Shown: positions 18,401-23,024, numbered from the stretch's first letter. The stretch: DNA of 31,776 bases from Botryllus schlosseri (GCA_000444245.1 KE605684.1:1-31776), one strand, 5' to 3'. Translations and numbers: made by a program. Notes: generated by a model from the sequence alone, not told the origin.

Positions 18401-20074
18401 TCTGGCATTGGTTGGAAGACATGAACATGAGCCATTACAAGGACGTTATACTTAGACACGGATGCGTCACTGCTGAACAAATCATGTGCCTCACGGCCAA
18501 GTAAGTAAATTAAACTAATTAGAGCAAAATAATCTAGGGTAATTCTAATCTGGTTTGTGAAACGCTTCTATACTCTTCATATTTTAATAGTCACACTTGA
18601 ACGATTGCAGATATGGCTTTCTTACTTACTGTATAAAATTAGGACGGTAGAGTGTATAAAGACAATTTTGAGTCAGTTTATCAACATACTTCTAACTAGA
18701 AATCAGGCAAGAGGACCCCATTTTTGAAAAGAGCTATAGTTTCATACTTTAGGATTATGCAATAAAAAGATTGAAAATTTGGTGAGTTAAGTACCTTGGG
18801 CCTTTCTAAACTGATTTCTGGTTTTCCTGAAAATGATACAGGAGAACCGTATAGTGCGAAACGAGCCAAGTTTGGCGTACATACATTTGCCATTCTCGTG
18901 CTTATCAGAATAAAGTCAGATTTTATATGAACTGAACTTTATGCTTGTTGTATTTCTTGCCGATTCGGAATTGAATTCAATTTCCAAGATTTTGCCAATT
19001 CGGTAATTCTAATTTTACCTTGGAAAAGCTGTAAATTTTCTAGTTGAAAAATTGTCATTTACAGACTAATATTTCATAGTCTACATACGTTGACTCACTC
19101 CGTCGATACGCATTCACTATACCTGAATCGCGCGTTGTTCACAACTGCTTCAAAATCGCATCCAATAAGAGCCGACACTTAACCTTAATCTGATCCTCGT
19201 AACGACGTAAGCGGTGTCTCAAAAGAGCTTAGAAGTGGGGGCCGTGCTATAAGTCGCCAGATATTTAAGTCATCAAAAAAGAATATCGGGCTGGTGTAAA
19301 ACGACCAACACAGTCGAAAACACCATGAATACCACTAACAACAATATACTATGCGGGTGGTCGTACCACTGACTTCTCAATTCATTGTGGCTCTTTACTG
19401 TCTCTTTTAACAAACAAACCTTTAGCAATTGAATGAATTGAATCGTCTGTACAGTGTACACCGACGTAGAAAGTTCAAATTCAGTAACTTTTATGTGCCC
19501 ACAACGAACATGATGCCAGTTTTACATCACAGTAAAGATTTACCGTATTTTTTCGACCACACCTATTTCATTTGCACTTTGTGACAATGCTGTGGGTTGA
19601 TCACGACTTCACGACATTTCCACTAATGTACGTAACTTTGTACTACATGATTCGTATGCTTCGATACGGCCAATCGAGGTTTCAAGGCCCCCACAGTGGT
19701 AAGCAGTATCGAAACTATAATTTATTTTCATTGATAAATTAACTCTTAGTGGCAAGGAACCCATAATTTCAGTACTCTAAAAAATCATCTCTCACAACTG
19801 GACTCAAATCATTAAAGCTAATACTTAATTCAGTGTCAAGTACTCGAATCATTGTGATCTCATTGCATTCGTAATTGAGCAGAGATTTACCTGAGTAGCA
19901 ACACAACTAGTTTAACACAATTTCTAACCAATAATCCTTCCCGCTTTGTTCAGTCAACTGGACGACATGGGAATAACAGACCCGTCGATGCAGAGAATTT
20001 TGTTGGACGGCGCTGAATTACTTCACCATAAGTTGCAGCACGTTAGCGTCATTGGGATTGGAATTACCGTTTAA
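3296..20074 (+). CDS. Eph receptor (predicted pseudokinase), multi-exon gene, 5' end missing
   Basis: This is a split gene of 17 placed exons, about 960 residues: 3296-3450, 3561-3678, 4282-4401, 5602-5776, 7546-7650, 10282-10437, 11925-12033, 12147-12291, 13603-13823, 14638-14947, 15263-15400, 16109-16398, 16709-16933, 17070-17219, 17706-17893, 18348-18500 and 19954-20074. Domains in order are ephrin-binding, sushi/EGF-like Cys-rich, two FN3, one transmembrane helix, juxtamembrane, kinase-like, SAM and a hydrophobic C-terminus. This order is unique to Eph receptors, which sit in the plasma membrane and bind ephrins on neighbouring cells. All splice phases agree except between 12291 and 13603, where a short exon is missing or tentative. 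The kinase domain has lost the catalytic and metal-binding Asp, so I predict no phosphotransfer. The start codon, signal peptide and beginning of the ligand-binding domain are not found. The closest vertebrate analogy is EphB6/EphA10, by loss of the same motifs; orthology is not implied. Confidence 0.93.
3561..3678 (+). CDS. Eph exon: ephrin-binding domain, TCKETF segment
   Basis: It is spliced after TTATTTTCAG and encodes [20 protein letters not shown], which carries the signature [11 protein letters not shown] of Eph receptors. Two potential N-glycosylation sites (NKS, NFS) follow. It ends in phase 0 at GTAAAT. The frame stays open on both sides, but the intron boundaries are supported by the join to the preceding Arg codon. 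Confidence 0.93.
3679..4281. other. Eph intron with decayed repeats
   Basis: The blocks near 3820-3860 and 4150-4200 are rich in AACTAGAACTAGAACTAC and look like a simple-repeat-bearing element. Its middle (about 3940-4140) is different sequence with a short GGGG/CCCC inverted repeat. No exon is seen. Confidence 0.4.
4282..4401 (+). CDS. Eph exon: ephrin-binding domain, I-A-A-D segment
   Basis: It encodes 40 residues in phase 0 at both ends. [14 protein letters not shown] corresponds to the Eph Y-V-K-I-D-T-I-A-A-D-E strand, and RIQIGFE to G-F-Y-L-A-F-Q. The acceptor is ACAACAAG/G, with AAG rather than CAG; the donor is GTGAGC. It joins cleanly to DSGGC in the next exon. Confidence 0.85.
4481..5040 (-). 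mobile_element. hAT-like non-autonomous element, family C
   Basis: The left end reads CACTGGGGCTGAGCACAATG, then ATTCGAGTAGGTCTACTCGA. The other side has ATACTCGAATGTACTCGAC near 4998-5020. The interior shares GATCAACCCACAGCATTGTC, then ACAAAGTACAATGAAATAGG, with copies near 19440-19870 and 24010-24423 in the opposite orientation. A (GTCT)n run lies near 4795-4808. The right boundary is approximate. Confidence 0.6.
5154..5225 (+). tRNA. tRNA-Asp: tRNA-Asp (GTC)
   Basis: This is a 72-base cloverleaf. The acceptor stem TCCTCGT pairs with ACGGGGA and the discriminator base is G. The anticodon stem CCCGC/GCGGG encloses the loop CTGTCAC with anticodon GTC, and the T arm is CCGGG-GTTCGAT-TCCCCG-like. 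The A box TAGTATAGTGG and B box GGTTCGATTCC are intact, and a T7 run for Pol III termination follows at once. It lies in sense orientation in the Eph intron between 4401 and 5602, and looks functional, as no CCA is encoded and no mismatches are seen beyond one G-U pair. Confidence 0.95.
5602..5776 (+). CDS. Eph exon: end of ephrin-binding domain, start of Cys-rich region
   Basis: It opens in phase 0 with [18 protein letters not shown], the last ligand-binding strand (family: D-V-G-A-C-I-A-L-V-S-V-R-V-Y-Y-K-K-C). [15 protein letters not shown] follows, matching S-T-V-R-N-L-A-x-F-P-D-T-I-T-G, then [12 protein letters not shown] of the sushi-like module. It ends in phase 1 at GTCAGT. Cysteines keep the family spacing. 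Confidence 0.93.
5785..5955. mobile_element. MITE family B, compact two-arm copy
   Basis: The left arm (GTATATTCATATTAAAATAA, then CAGAATATTTTCTGCTGACA) faces the right arm (GTCGGCCGAAGATATTCAAC, then TTTATTTCAATATGAATATA) with almost no spacer. The whole unit is a large imperfect hairpin. Confidence 0.7.
6765..6905 (+). mobile_element. MITE family B, right-half copy
   Basis: It runs from TTGCTGACGATTACC through GAGTGTCAGCCGAAAATATT to CTCCAAGAAGCTCTTCAAAT. This last block shows the family's outer terminus well. One ambiguous base lies at 6787. Confidence 0.8.
7191..7226. repeat. Perfect 15-bp stem hairpin
   Basis: The arm ACTAAAATAGTGCTG (7191-7205), a 6-base loop CACGTT and the exact reverse complement (7212-7226) form a hairpin in an Eph intron. 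It could be a decayed foldback element or a small structured RNA. The stem is shorter than a usual animal miRNA precursor. Confidence 0.8.
7546..7650 (+). CDS. Eph exon: sushi/EGF-like Cys-rich region
   Basis: Spliced after AATTTCAG, it encodes [19 protein letters not shown], then IPGHEP. This matches the Eph pattern L-x-C-x-x-x-G-E-W-L-V-P-x-G-x-C-x-C-x-x-G-x-E. It starts two bases into a Gly codon and ends in phase 1 at GTGATT. Conserved Cys and the G-E-W core are all present. Confidence 0.92.
   Translation, partial: GRVFIAIPKENGNCQENRASVYPDTNRILTSRDA
7700..7955. mobile_element. MITE family B, nearly complete with both arms
   Basis: The left arm runs inward from GTACAGAACTTCAATATACA through ACCCGAATATTTTCGGCGGA and ACACTCGTCAGGGGTAATCG. 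A spacer of about 60 bases follows. The right arm is the inverse, from GCTGACGATTACCCCTGACG to TATGAATATACTATTCAA. The long arms with no coding capacity define this as a foldback-type MITE. Confidence 0.8.
7979..8374 (-). CDS. Unrecognised 131-residue open frame in an Eph intron (doubtful gene)
   Basis: The N-terminal half is protein-like: [11 protein letters not shown], then [20 protein letters not shown], then [15 protein letters not shown]. It has five Cys in about 50 residues. The second half has a proline- and threonine-rich stretch over a GT-rich repeat (8140-8180) and looks non-coding. I recognise no family, and no flanking exon or splice pair is convincing. It could be an exon of an unknown antisense gene, a processed fragment or chance. 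Confidence 0.15.
   Translation of the reverse strand: MNGFTLYLTTNCKREVGIAYRTCHLRYNYGNGRMIDVWILDRTATFDDCCQRELGYKISLDDIATANHKHLPPTTNHYPGRKYVCLVLVKQRNKKDISMYINILQIVHIQSCIPWLYRFRVIRIDVGRPSR
8750..8935 (-). mobile_element. MITE family A, partial copy
   Basis: In reverse orientation it shows AAGTTTTCGCGAATTCAGTA, then repeated ATTCTAATTTGAAAA and GTAGCTACAATTTTAATT blocks, the subterminal array of family A. The blocks CATGATCTTGATCATACACA at 8725 and 8981 form a direct repeat around it. Confidence 0.6.
9003..9085 (+). mobile_element. MITE family B, fragment
   Basis: It contains AATCGTCAGCAACTATAGTA, then CCAATTGTACATTGTAGTTC and ACCTCCAAGAGCCTCTT. The core is deleted, joining the inner arm directly to the outer terminus. 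Confidence 0.6.
9334..9537 (+). CDS. Unrecognised 67-residue coding-like frame in an Eph intron (doubtful)
   Basis: The frame [20 protein letters not shown], then [17 protein letters not shown], looks composed like protein and is richer in CpG than its surroundings. The neighbouring Eph exons join without it (phase 1 to phase 1), and I see no clear acceptor/donor pair of length 3n. It could be a cassette exon, transposon debris or chance. Confidence 0.12.
   Translation: MTSNQSAYMIRRYNLIKARRSSTQITFNFDTEFTDETVAIFYKAGMSPINSSQIEILRDNTATSEYQ
9640..10243 (+). mobile_element. MITE family A, split by a nested SINE
   Basis: The subterminal TTGGAATTAGAATTACTA block and the core (GAGACTGGCAAATGTC, GGCTCGTTTCTCACTAGACA, GTAGCATTTTCACGAAAACC) run to CACAAATTAG at 9945. 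The element resumes at about 10217 with ATAAAATTAGATTGGTTAAT and ends at TTAGTTGTCGG. The interruption is the SINE at about 9946-10216. Confidence 0.8.
9946..10216 (-). mobile_element. tRNA-derived SINE
   Basis: Read on the minus strand, the first 75 or so bases carry a Pol III A box (TAGCGCAGTGATATAATCC) and B box (GGTTCGAGTCC) in a degenerate tRNA-like fold. A unique body follows, containing CGTAAGCGGTGCC and GGCCGTGCTATAAGT. The tail is GACAAACACCATGAATACC followed by CAAACAAACAAAAAAC. It lies inside a MITE A copy, with AAATTAG on both sides as a likely target duplication. A second, headless copy lies near 19195-19350. Confidence 0.8.
10282..10437 (+). CDS. Eph exon: EGF-like Cys-rich module
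   Basis: Spliced after TTTGTATTCAG, it encodes [19 protein letters not shown], then [16 protein letters not shown] and SSPC. This fits the Eph pattern A-C-x-x-G-x-Y-K-x-x-x-G-x-x-x-C-x-x-C-P followed by E-C-x-C-x-x-x-Y-F-R-A-x-x-D. All Cys of the module are present. It ends in phase 1 at GTGAGT. The overlapping plus-strand frame at 10240-10713 is a shadow. Confidence 0.95.
10438..11924. other. Eph intron, 1.5 kb
   Basis: It opens with an 18-base GC palindrome (10470-10487, GGGGGCACCGGTGCCCCC) and a CpG-rich stretch to about 10730. A C10 run lies near 10892. A MITE A copy fills about 11234-11620. No exon is seen. Positions 10930-11230 and 11640-11920 show nothing. Confidence 0.5.
11234..11620 (-). 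mobile_element. MITE family A, full-length reverse copy
   Basis: One end is GAACTAGATAATTCTG. The core appears inverted: CAGGAGAACCGCGTAGTACG, AAACGAGCCAAGCC, AGCTTGCTGTACAGACATTT. The other end is GAAAATTTTCTAGATATCC. This copy shows best that the ends are inverted repeats of CTAGA-AATT type, about 380 bases apart. Confidence 0.85.
11925..12033 (+). CDS. Eph exon: first fibronectin type III repeat, N-terminal half
   Basis: Spliced after ATATTTAG, it encodes [10 protein letters not shown], then [10 protein letters not shown] and SGGRNDIYY. This matches R-P-P-S-A-P-x-x-V, then T-S-V-x-L-E-W-x-P-P and G-G-R-x-D-x-x-Y of Eph FN3-1. It starts two bases into an Arg codon and ends in phase 2 at GTGAGA. 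Confidence 0.93.
12147..12291 (+). CDS. Eph exon: first fibronectin type III repeat, C-terminal half
   Basis: Spliced after TTTCTTTAG, it encodes [16 protein letters not shown], then [12 protein letters not shown] and [12 protein letters not shown]. The Cys cluster is the Eph FN3-1 hallmark (Y-x-x-x-C-x-x-C and x-C-x-x-C), and L-x-P-H-T-x-Y-T-F is the F strand. It ends in phase 0 at GTGAGT. The expected final strand (A-x-N-x-V-S...) is not in this exon. Confidence 0.94.
12680..12950. mobile_element. MITE family B, two-arm copy
   Basis: The left arm is partial (GGAATATTTTCGGCTGACAC, then TCGTCAGG). The right arm runs from CTACTAGTTGCTGAC through GAGCCGAAAATATTCCGG to CAAGTTCTATGCCTCCATG. The spacer between them is about 110 bases. 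Confidence 0.75.
13153..13174 (+). CDS. Tentative Eph micro-exon finishing FN3-1
   Basis: A strong acceptor (ATCTCTTTTGCAG) is followed by VYRINEN. Joined to the preceding ...YTFR, this aligns with the Eph F-R-I-Y-A-x-N-E strand. A 22-base exon ending at GTGTAT gives exactly the phase (0 to 1) needed to join 12291 to 13603. The donor is poor, and about 15-20 residues of the usual G strand and linker would be missing. Another exon, or a longer form of this one, may be the true solution. Confidence 0.35.
13180..13485. repeat. Tandem array, about 70-base unit, 3-4 copies
   Basis: Units begin near 13248, 13321, 13388 and 13457 with CCATGTATTCACGGTGTATT or close variants, then TTGCACCC and GGTAAATACACC. 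A decayed unit may precede at about 13180. Open frames over this stretch are translations of the repeat and are not genes. Confidence 0.85.
13500..13575 (-). mobile_element. MITE family A, terminal fragment
   Basis: It contains ATTCTAGTTGGCTAAG, then TTATTAGAGTAAAATGTCGG and TAATTCTAATTTGTGAAAT, the inverted right end of family A. It stops just before the FN3-2 exon. Confidence 0.6.
13603..13823 (+). CDS. Eph exon: second fibronectin type III repeat
   Basis: It encodes [10 protein letters not shown], then [22 protein letters not shown] and [16 protein letters not shown]. This is the FN3 pattern of L-x-W-x-x-P, G-x-I-x-x-Y-E-V and L-x-P-x-x-x-Y/F-x-V-x. It starts two bases into a codon after GTATTTAG and ends in phase 0 at GTAAGT. 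The region is GC-rich compared with its introns. The minus-strand frames here are shadows. Confidence 0.94.
13870..14075. mobile_element. MITE family B, two-arm copy
   Basis: The left arm has CCGAAATATTTTCGGCTGTC, then GGGGTAATCGTCAGCAACTA. The right arm is shorter, with TATTTCAACATGAAGATATT, then GAGGTTCTGTGCATCCAAGA and ACATCTTCAAAT. Confidence 0.75.
14235..14270. repeat. Perfect 36-base palindrome
   Basis: CGGGGCCTACGATAACTT is followed directly by its exact reverse complement, with no loop. GAAGCAT lies just outside both ends as a direct repeat (14228-14234 and 14271-14277). It is unlike the AT-rich surroundings and could be a minimal foldback insertion with a 7-base target duplication. 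Confidence 0.9.
14638..14947 (+). CDS. Eph exon: end of FN3-2, transmembrane helix, start of juxtamembrane region
   Basis: It opens with [18 protein letters not shown] (FN3 G strand, family V-R-A-x-x-x-A-G-Y-G). A linker of about 40 residues follows, then the membrane helix at about 14806-14877 ([20 protein letters not shown]). The basic stop-transfer stretch is [10 protein letters not shown]. It ends in phase 1 within PFFDNPG at GTGAAT. The frame is 103 codons plus one base. Confidence 0.95.
14985..15170. mobile_element. Repeat family E, copy 1 (hAT-like debris)
   Basis: It shares AGGCGCATTTCCAAACATG, then CACGAAAATTGCTGATATTT, with 20265-20640. An ACATGTTGTGACGTC block is duplicated directly within it (about 15090 and 15112). 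It lies in the short intron between the transmembrane and juxtamembrane exons. Confidence 0.5.
15263..15400 (+). CDS. Eph exon: juxtamembrane region and start of kinase-like domain
   Basis: Spliced after ATATTTTCAG, it encodes [18 protein letters not shown], then [17 protein letters not shown]. The first block matches the Eph juxtamembrane motif T-Y-V/I-D-P-x-T-Y-E-D-P-x-x-A-V-x-E-F, with both regulatory tyrosines kept. The second matches A-K-E-I-D-x-x-x-I-K-I-E. It ends in phase 1 inside the glycine loop. If the intron were retained, a 34-residue tail would lead to a stop at about 15502, giving a kinase-less receptor. Confidence 0.93.
15401..16108. other. Eph intron within the glycine-loop codon region
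   Basis: No repeat family is recognised. Four ambiguous bases (15897, 16033, 16042, 16104) cluster here, one of them 5 bases before the kinase exon. The segment 15404-15550 is GC-richer than typical introns, but neither strand gives a recognisable exon. Confidence 0.4.
16109..16398 (+). CDS. Eph exon: kinase-like N-lobe, degenerate glycine loop
   Basis: Joined to the preceding exon it gives I-S-G-Y-F-G-D-T where active Eph kinases have I-G-A-G-E-F-G-E-V. The first Gly is replaced and the adenine-contacting Val is Thr. An insert-like stretch leads to [10 protein letters not shown], whose beta-3 Lys is kept (16219-16221). [11 protein letters not shown] has the alpha-C Glu. [11 protein letters not shown], then [18 protein letters not shown], is strongly Eph-like through the hinge. 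It starts with two bases of a split Gly codon and ends in phase 0 at GTAATT. Confidence 0.94.
16440..16580 (+). mobile_element. MITE family A, subterminal array only
   Basis: There are three successive units of about 45 bases, each TTAGATTA-(G/C)AATTAGAATT followed by GTAGCTACAG and a T run. No core or far end is present. One ambiguous base lies at 16578. Confidence 0.65.
16596..16672 (-). mobile_element. MITE family B, outer-terminus fragment
   Basis: It reads TTTGAAGAGCTTCTTGGTGG, then TACAGAACTTCAATATACAA, the inverted outer end of family B, then a short TA-rich expansion. Confidence 0.65.
16709..16933 (+). CDS. Eph exon: pseudokinase catalytic loop and former DFG site
   Basis: This is 75 codons in phase 0. 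[20 protein letters not shown] aligns with [20 protein letters not shown]. HRD has become H-T-N (CAC ACG AAT, 16811-16819), so the catalytic base Asp is Asn. [12 protein letters not shown] aligns with L-V-C-K-V-S-D-F-G-L-S-R; DFG has become G-F-S (16871-16879), removing the Mg-binding Asp. The following loop, [15 protein letters not shown], has no Tyr. Surrounding residues are well conserved and there is no stop, which argues against a decaying pseudogene. Acceptor TGCATTCAG and donor GTGAGC are good. Confidence 0.96.
17070..17219 (+). CDS. Eph exon: kinase-like C-lobe, APE and D-V-W-S motifs
   Basis: Spliced after CTCCTTTTAG, it encodes [20 protein letters not shown], then [20 protein letters not shown] and WKM. 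A-P-E, S-D-V-W-S-F-G and G-E-R-P-Y-W are intact, so the structural core of the C-lobe is kept. It is 50 codons in phase 0 at both ends, with donor GTGAGT. Confidence 0.96.
17240..17640 (+). mobile_element. MITE family A, full-length copy
   Basis: It starts at GAGAACTAGAAAATG about 20 bases after the preceding splice donor. It carries the subterminal TTAGAATTAGAATT array, then AAACTTGGCAATTGAA and the core (GAGACTGGCAAATATC, AAGCTTGGCTCGTTTCGCAC, ATGTAGCATTTTCCG). It ends at GAACTAGAATCATCAAGTTG. Confidence 0.85.
17706..17893 (+). CDS. Eph exon: end of kinase-like domain
   Basis: It encodes [20 protein letters not shown], then [18 protein letters not shown]. This matches E-G-Y-R-L-P-P-P-M-x-C-P and L-M-L-D-C-W-x-x-x-x-x-x-R-P-x-F-x-Q-I, including the conserved R of R-R-P that pairs with the APE Glu. 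It follows CTCACGCAG and ends in phase 2 at GTGAGT. Confidence 0.95.
17925..18140 (-). mobile_element. MITE family A copy
   Basis: In inverted orientation it shows TAATCTAATTCTAATCTAAT, then GAGCAAAGCTTGCTGTATAC, AGACATTTGCCATTCTCGCG and TGATATGAACTGAATTTGAT. It stops shortly after the core and lacks the second subterminal array. Confidence 0.75.
18348..18500 (+). CDS. Eph exon: linker and first half of SAM domain
   Basis: Spliced after TTTTTTCAG, it encodes [20 protein letters not shown], then [14 protein letters not shown]. This matches the SAM start V-x-x-W-L-x-x-I-x-M-x-x-Y-x-x-x-F. The SAM Tyr (S-H-Y-K) is kept. It begins one base into a codon shared with the kinase end and ends in phase 2 at GTAAGT. 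Confidence 0.92.
18510..19060 (-). mobile_element. MITE family A, reverse copy with an internal insertion
   Basis: The end block (TTAGAGCAAAATAATCTAGG, TTCTAATCTGGTTTGTGAAA) is separated from the core by about 240 bases of unrelated sequence (about 18570-18810). The core then reads CAGGAGAACCGTATAGTGCG, AAACGAGCCAAG and ACATTTGCCATTCTCGTGC. The far end is AAATTTTCTAGTTG. Confidence 0.7.
19195..19350 (+). mobile_element. SINE, headless copy
   Basis: It shares GTAAGCGGTGTCTC, GGCCGTGCTATAAGT, then AATATCGGGCTGGTGTAAAA and CACCATGAATACCAC with the SINE at 9946-10216. The tail is (AAC)n. The tRNA-like head is missing. Confidence 0.65.
19440..19870 (+). mobile_element. hAT-like element, family C copy
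   Basis: It shares GCCAGTTTTACATCACA, TTTGTGACAATGCTGTGGG, TGATCACGACTTCACGAC and GTACTCGAATCATTGTGAT with copies at 4481-5040 and 24010-24423. It ends about 85 bases before the last Eph exon. Confidence 0.65.
19954..20074 (+). CDS. Eph last exon: end of SAM domain and C-terminus
   Basis: Joined after TTTGTTCAG, it encodes [20 protein letters not shown], then [14 protein letters not shown] and a stop at 20072-20074. The first part fits the SAM helix D-L-x-x-I/M-G-I-T-x-x-G-H-x-K-x-I. The protein ends I-T-V, a hydrophobic-x-hydrophobic ending as in class II PDZ ligands, which many Eph receptors carry. Stop and length fit the family. Confidence 0.92.
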
Positions 20075-20264
20075 CGGAATACGCGGAACAATCCTCGCTG
20101 CGAGGGGCGTGCTGTTGGCCCGGTAAATGCTGCACAGTGCACTGAACACTGACATATATAAAACATAGCTTGCATACAGCTTTGTTGGAAATATGGCGGA
20201 AGAATGAATATGGGTGAACAAATAGTGCCCCAGTAACCTGAGCTTGGAGACCGATACCAGATTT

Positions 20265-20640
20265 CTTGAGCTGATACCGATAACTAGAGCGGATAACTTC
20301 GATATATTCAAGAAATGGAATCTAGCTAAAGGCGCATTTCAAACGGAGCATTTATTAGAACAGCTTTACTGCCATCGCTATGCTTGGACAGTGGATATGA
20401 AATATACTAAAAAGGCTGCATATTGACATCTGTAAGCTATAAGAAATAGACTAATATCCCAGTATAGCAGTTGCTCCCTACTACCATGTTATGAGGCCAC
20501 GAAAATTGCCGATATTTTTTTCCTCGAATGACCGATATTGATATTTCTTGCGAAGTCTGATATCGATTTAGTATTATCGTCAACTCGATTATCGGTCTAG
20601 CTCCAATCACAAGTACGGCGGACTCCATTTTCCAAGTCCA
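20265..20640. mobile_element. Repeat family E, copy 2 (hAT-like debris)
   Basis: It shares AAAGGCGCATTTCAAACGGA, then CCACGAAAATTGCCGATATT, with the copy at 14985-15170. Many ATATCGAT- and ACCGATA-type short inverted motifs suggest a transposon end. Boundaries are approximate. Confidence 0.45.
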
Positions 20641-20867
20641 GCATGTTAAGGGGCGTGAACGCCTTGGTGTACTAACACTGTTGCTGAGCAGGGTTCAAGA
20701 ATATGCTTTTCTTAAAGCGTGTAATTCGTGTCTATGTGGGAGATATTATTGTCTCTAATTGTGAATATTTTACGTCCCTTTTTTCTATGAAGTGAAACCA
20801 CTAGTGATCTTTGACGTTTGCGCGTTACAATTTTTCCGTAAGACATGTGCAATTACATTGATATGAA

Positions 20868-20873
20868 AATAAA
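20868..20873 (+). promoter_or_regulatory. Possible Eph poly(A) signal
   Basis: This is the first AATAAA hexamer seen after the Eph stop codon, about 800 bases downstream, with TG-rich sequence (GGAACTTGTGTAATGTGAAG) about 45 bases further on. Placement is by motif only. A closer variant signal could be used instead. Confidence 0.3.
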
Positions 20874-21133
20874 TGAGTGACTATTCATGCACTAGAAGAG
20901 ATATGGCAGTGAAGTGGAACTTGTGTAATGTGAAGCTCACGTCTGACGATAGTGTATTGGCAGTTCGACATATTTGAGGCATTAGTATGTCGATGGAGAT
21001 CAGGATTTCTCACTGGTCTAAAAGATCAAGTTAGTTTAGCATTAGACCAAGGGTGCGAATACTTTAGACATGTGTTGTGTAGCTTCCTTGCACGAAATCA
21101 TTAGCCTACTTGATTCCTCCGCCACGTATAAAT

Positions 21134-21596
21134 AGGGTTGTTCAATGTTCAAACATTATTTTAAAAAATTTTGCTGCTGTTTGGTACAATGTTGGGTTAG
21201 CAAAGAAAAACATCGCACACCAAATTTAGCTCAATTCAAACTAAATGATGTGAAGTTATTGGAGTTATAAAAAAAGATAATTAAGCGATGCAAAACATGT
21301 TTGCAGCAATTCCAACCCATAGAAGGTTTCCCTTAATAATTACCCACCGTCAATGCTATTTTTGCAAATCCCAAATTCTTAACTGCAATAACTTCCCTTC
21401 TACCTGATGGAAGTGAGCAAAAATTGTGATACATTGTTCTTTTAGACAACTTACCAATTTCATGGGGTTGACAGTAAATTTGAAAATTCTTTGATTTTGT
21501 GATAATAAATTCAAAATTTTCAAACACCTACAGCTTCACATCGACTAGTTATAATTGAGCGGTTTTTGTCAAATAGCCGTAAAAATTTGTCAACCC
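21134..21596. mobile_element. Palindromic element, family D copy 1
   Basis: The left end is AGGGTTGTTCAATG. The right end, inverted, is GGGTTGACAAATTTTTACGG. Inside are alternating forward and inverted copies of a motif around CTTCTACxxxTTGGAATTGAGC (for example TTCTACCTGATGGAAGTGAG near 21398). It has no coding capacity and is more decayed than copy 2. Confidence 0.65.
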
Positions 21597-22216
21597 AAAT
21601 ATACATATTTTTTATGTTTTTTTGCCCTCTCGTTAGTCCATGCTTGTCATTAGCTCAAACGAGTCAGATTACGCTAAATTAGAAACACATTTCGCACGAT
21701 GCACGACACCCAGTGTAGCATATTGGTCGCCGAATTCTACAGCTTAAATATCACCCCGTTTCGGACGATACATACCTGCAAATGCTGAAACAGTTTAATA
21801 AATGAATACTTAAAATCGATACCCGTAAATCACATAAAAAGGAACACATATATCGATGATCTAGTGAAGATGCGAGGCCACAAAGAAATGTACATATAAT
21901 TAGGAATCATTTTCCGAGTTGCTATATTTTTAAAACGCGTAAAAGATAACATGTTGTATCGAGTATTCACTCCACTCAATTTGTTACGAGCTTTACAGCA
22001 TCATGTTAAAAGGCATGGATGTATGAAGAAACAAAGGTTCAATAATAAGAAACGATAATCAAAATCCAATAATAGTTGGAACACCTGTGAAGTGGATCAA
22101 TGAGTGATTTGGCGGGTAAAGGTATATTCTGCAACGGGGAAAGGTATATTTGTCAAGCTGACAGCATACTAACAGGCGAGTCAAAATTTGCGGGTATCTG
22201 GTAAACTGTGGGTAGT

Positions 22217-22786
22217 AGGGTTGTTCAAAATTAACTTTTTTCAGATTTTTGCGGCTATTAGCAAAAATTGTTAGGTTGGTTAAAAGTCGTTGGCGAATTT
22301 GGCTCAATTCCGACGGGTAGAAGTGAAGCTATTGGAGTTGTAAAGTTTTGAGTTTATTATAAAAAATTCTCAAATTTTACGGCCTAACCCATGGAATTGT
22401 TAATTTTGTCTACAGATACTATGCAAAACTAATGTGACTCAGTTTTAGACCGTAGAAATGAATTTATTCGAGTTTTTCATTAATAATTCTCGGATTAGCA
22501 GCAGTAAATAAACTTTGTTTCAAACCCAATAATTTCGCTTCTACCGGTTGGAATTGAGCCGAATTTTTGAGTATCGTTTTATTGACTACTTGACAAAAGC
22601 CATGGGGTAGAAAATTGAAATTTGAAAAATAATTTTAATTTATATTTATAATAAGTTCAAACTCTGATAACTTCTACAAGTTGGAATTTAGCTAAATTAG
22701 GCGTGCAACGTGTATTTTTAGCCAGCCTGATGATCTTAGCTAATAGCCGCAAAAATCTGAAAAAAAAGTTATTTTTGCACAACCCT
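22217..22786. mobile_element. Palindromic element, family D copy 2
   Basis: The terminal inverted repeats are about 48 bases. The left is AGGGTTGTTCAAAATTAACT, then CAGATTTTTGCGGCTATTAG. The right is the inverse, ending AACCCT at 22786. Internal inverted units (GGCTCAATTCCGACGGGTAG near 22302; TCTACCGGTTGGAATTGAGC near 22543) make nested hairpins. GTGGGTA/GTGGGCA on the two sides could be an imperfect target duplication. Confidence 0.8.
22578..22583 (-). promoter_or_regulatory. Possible plexin poly(A) signal
   Basis: AATAAA on the minus strand lies about 440 bases past the plexin stop and inside a family D element. It is weak evidence, based on the hexamer only. Confidence 0.15.
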
Positions 22787-23024
22787 CGTGGGCAATCAAA
22801 ATTACATCAGTTTGATCAGCATTTTTACAATGTAGCACTGACATTGCTACATCTATGGAAACAGACAAATCATAACATTGTAACAAATATCGTGTAGAAC
22901 GTGGATATATGTTTGGCAAGATGTTCATAGAAAGGATAAAGTTAAAATACGGCAATAAAAAGGAGTAGGTAGCAAAGAGGAAATTTGTGTGGTATTCTGT
23001 ATTTGACAGATGCACGCATTGGTT

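Larger units (their letters stand above)
20075..23024. other. Intergenic region between convergent Eph and plexin 3' ends
   Basis: It contains the Eph 3' UTR, a repeat E copy (20265-20640), a possible poly(A) signal (20868-20873) and two palindromic family D elements (21134-21596, 22217-22786). Positions 20650-21130, 21600-22210 and 22790-23024 show no gene or recognised repeat. Confidence 0.6.
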
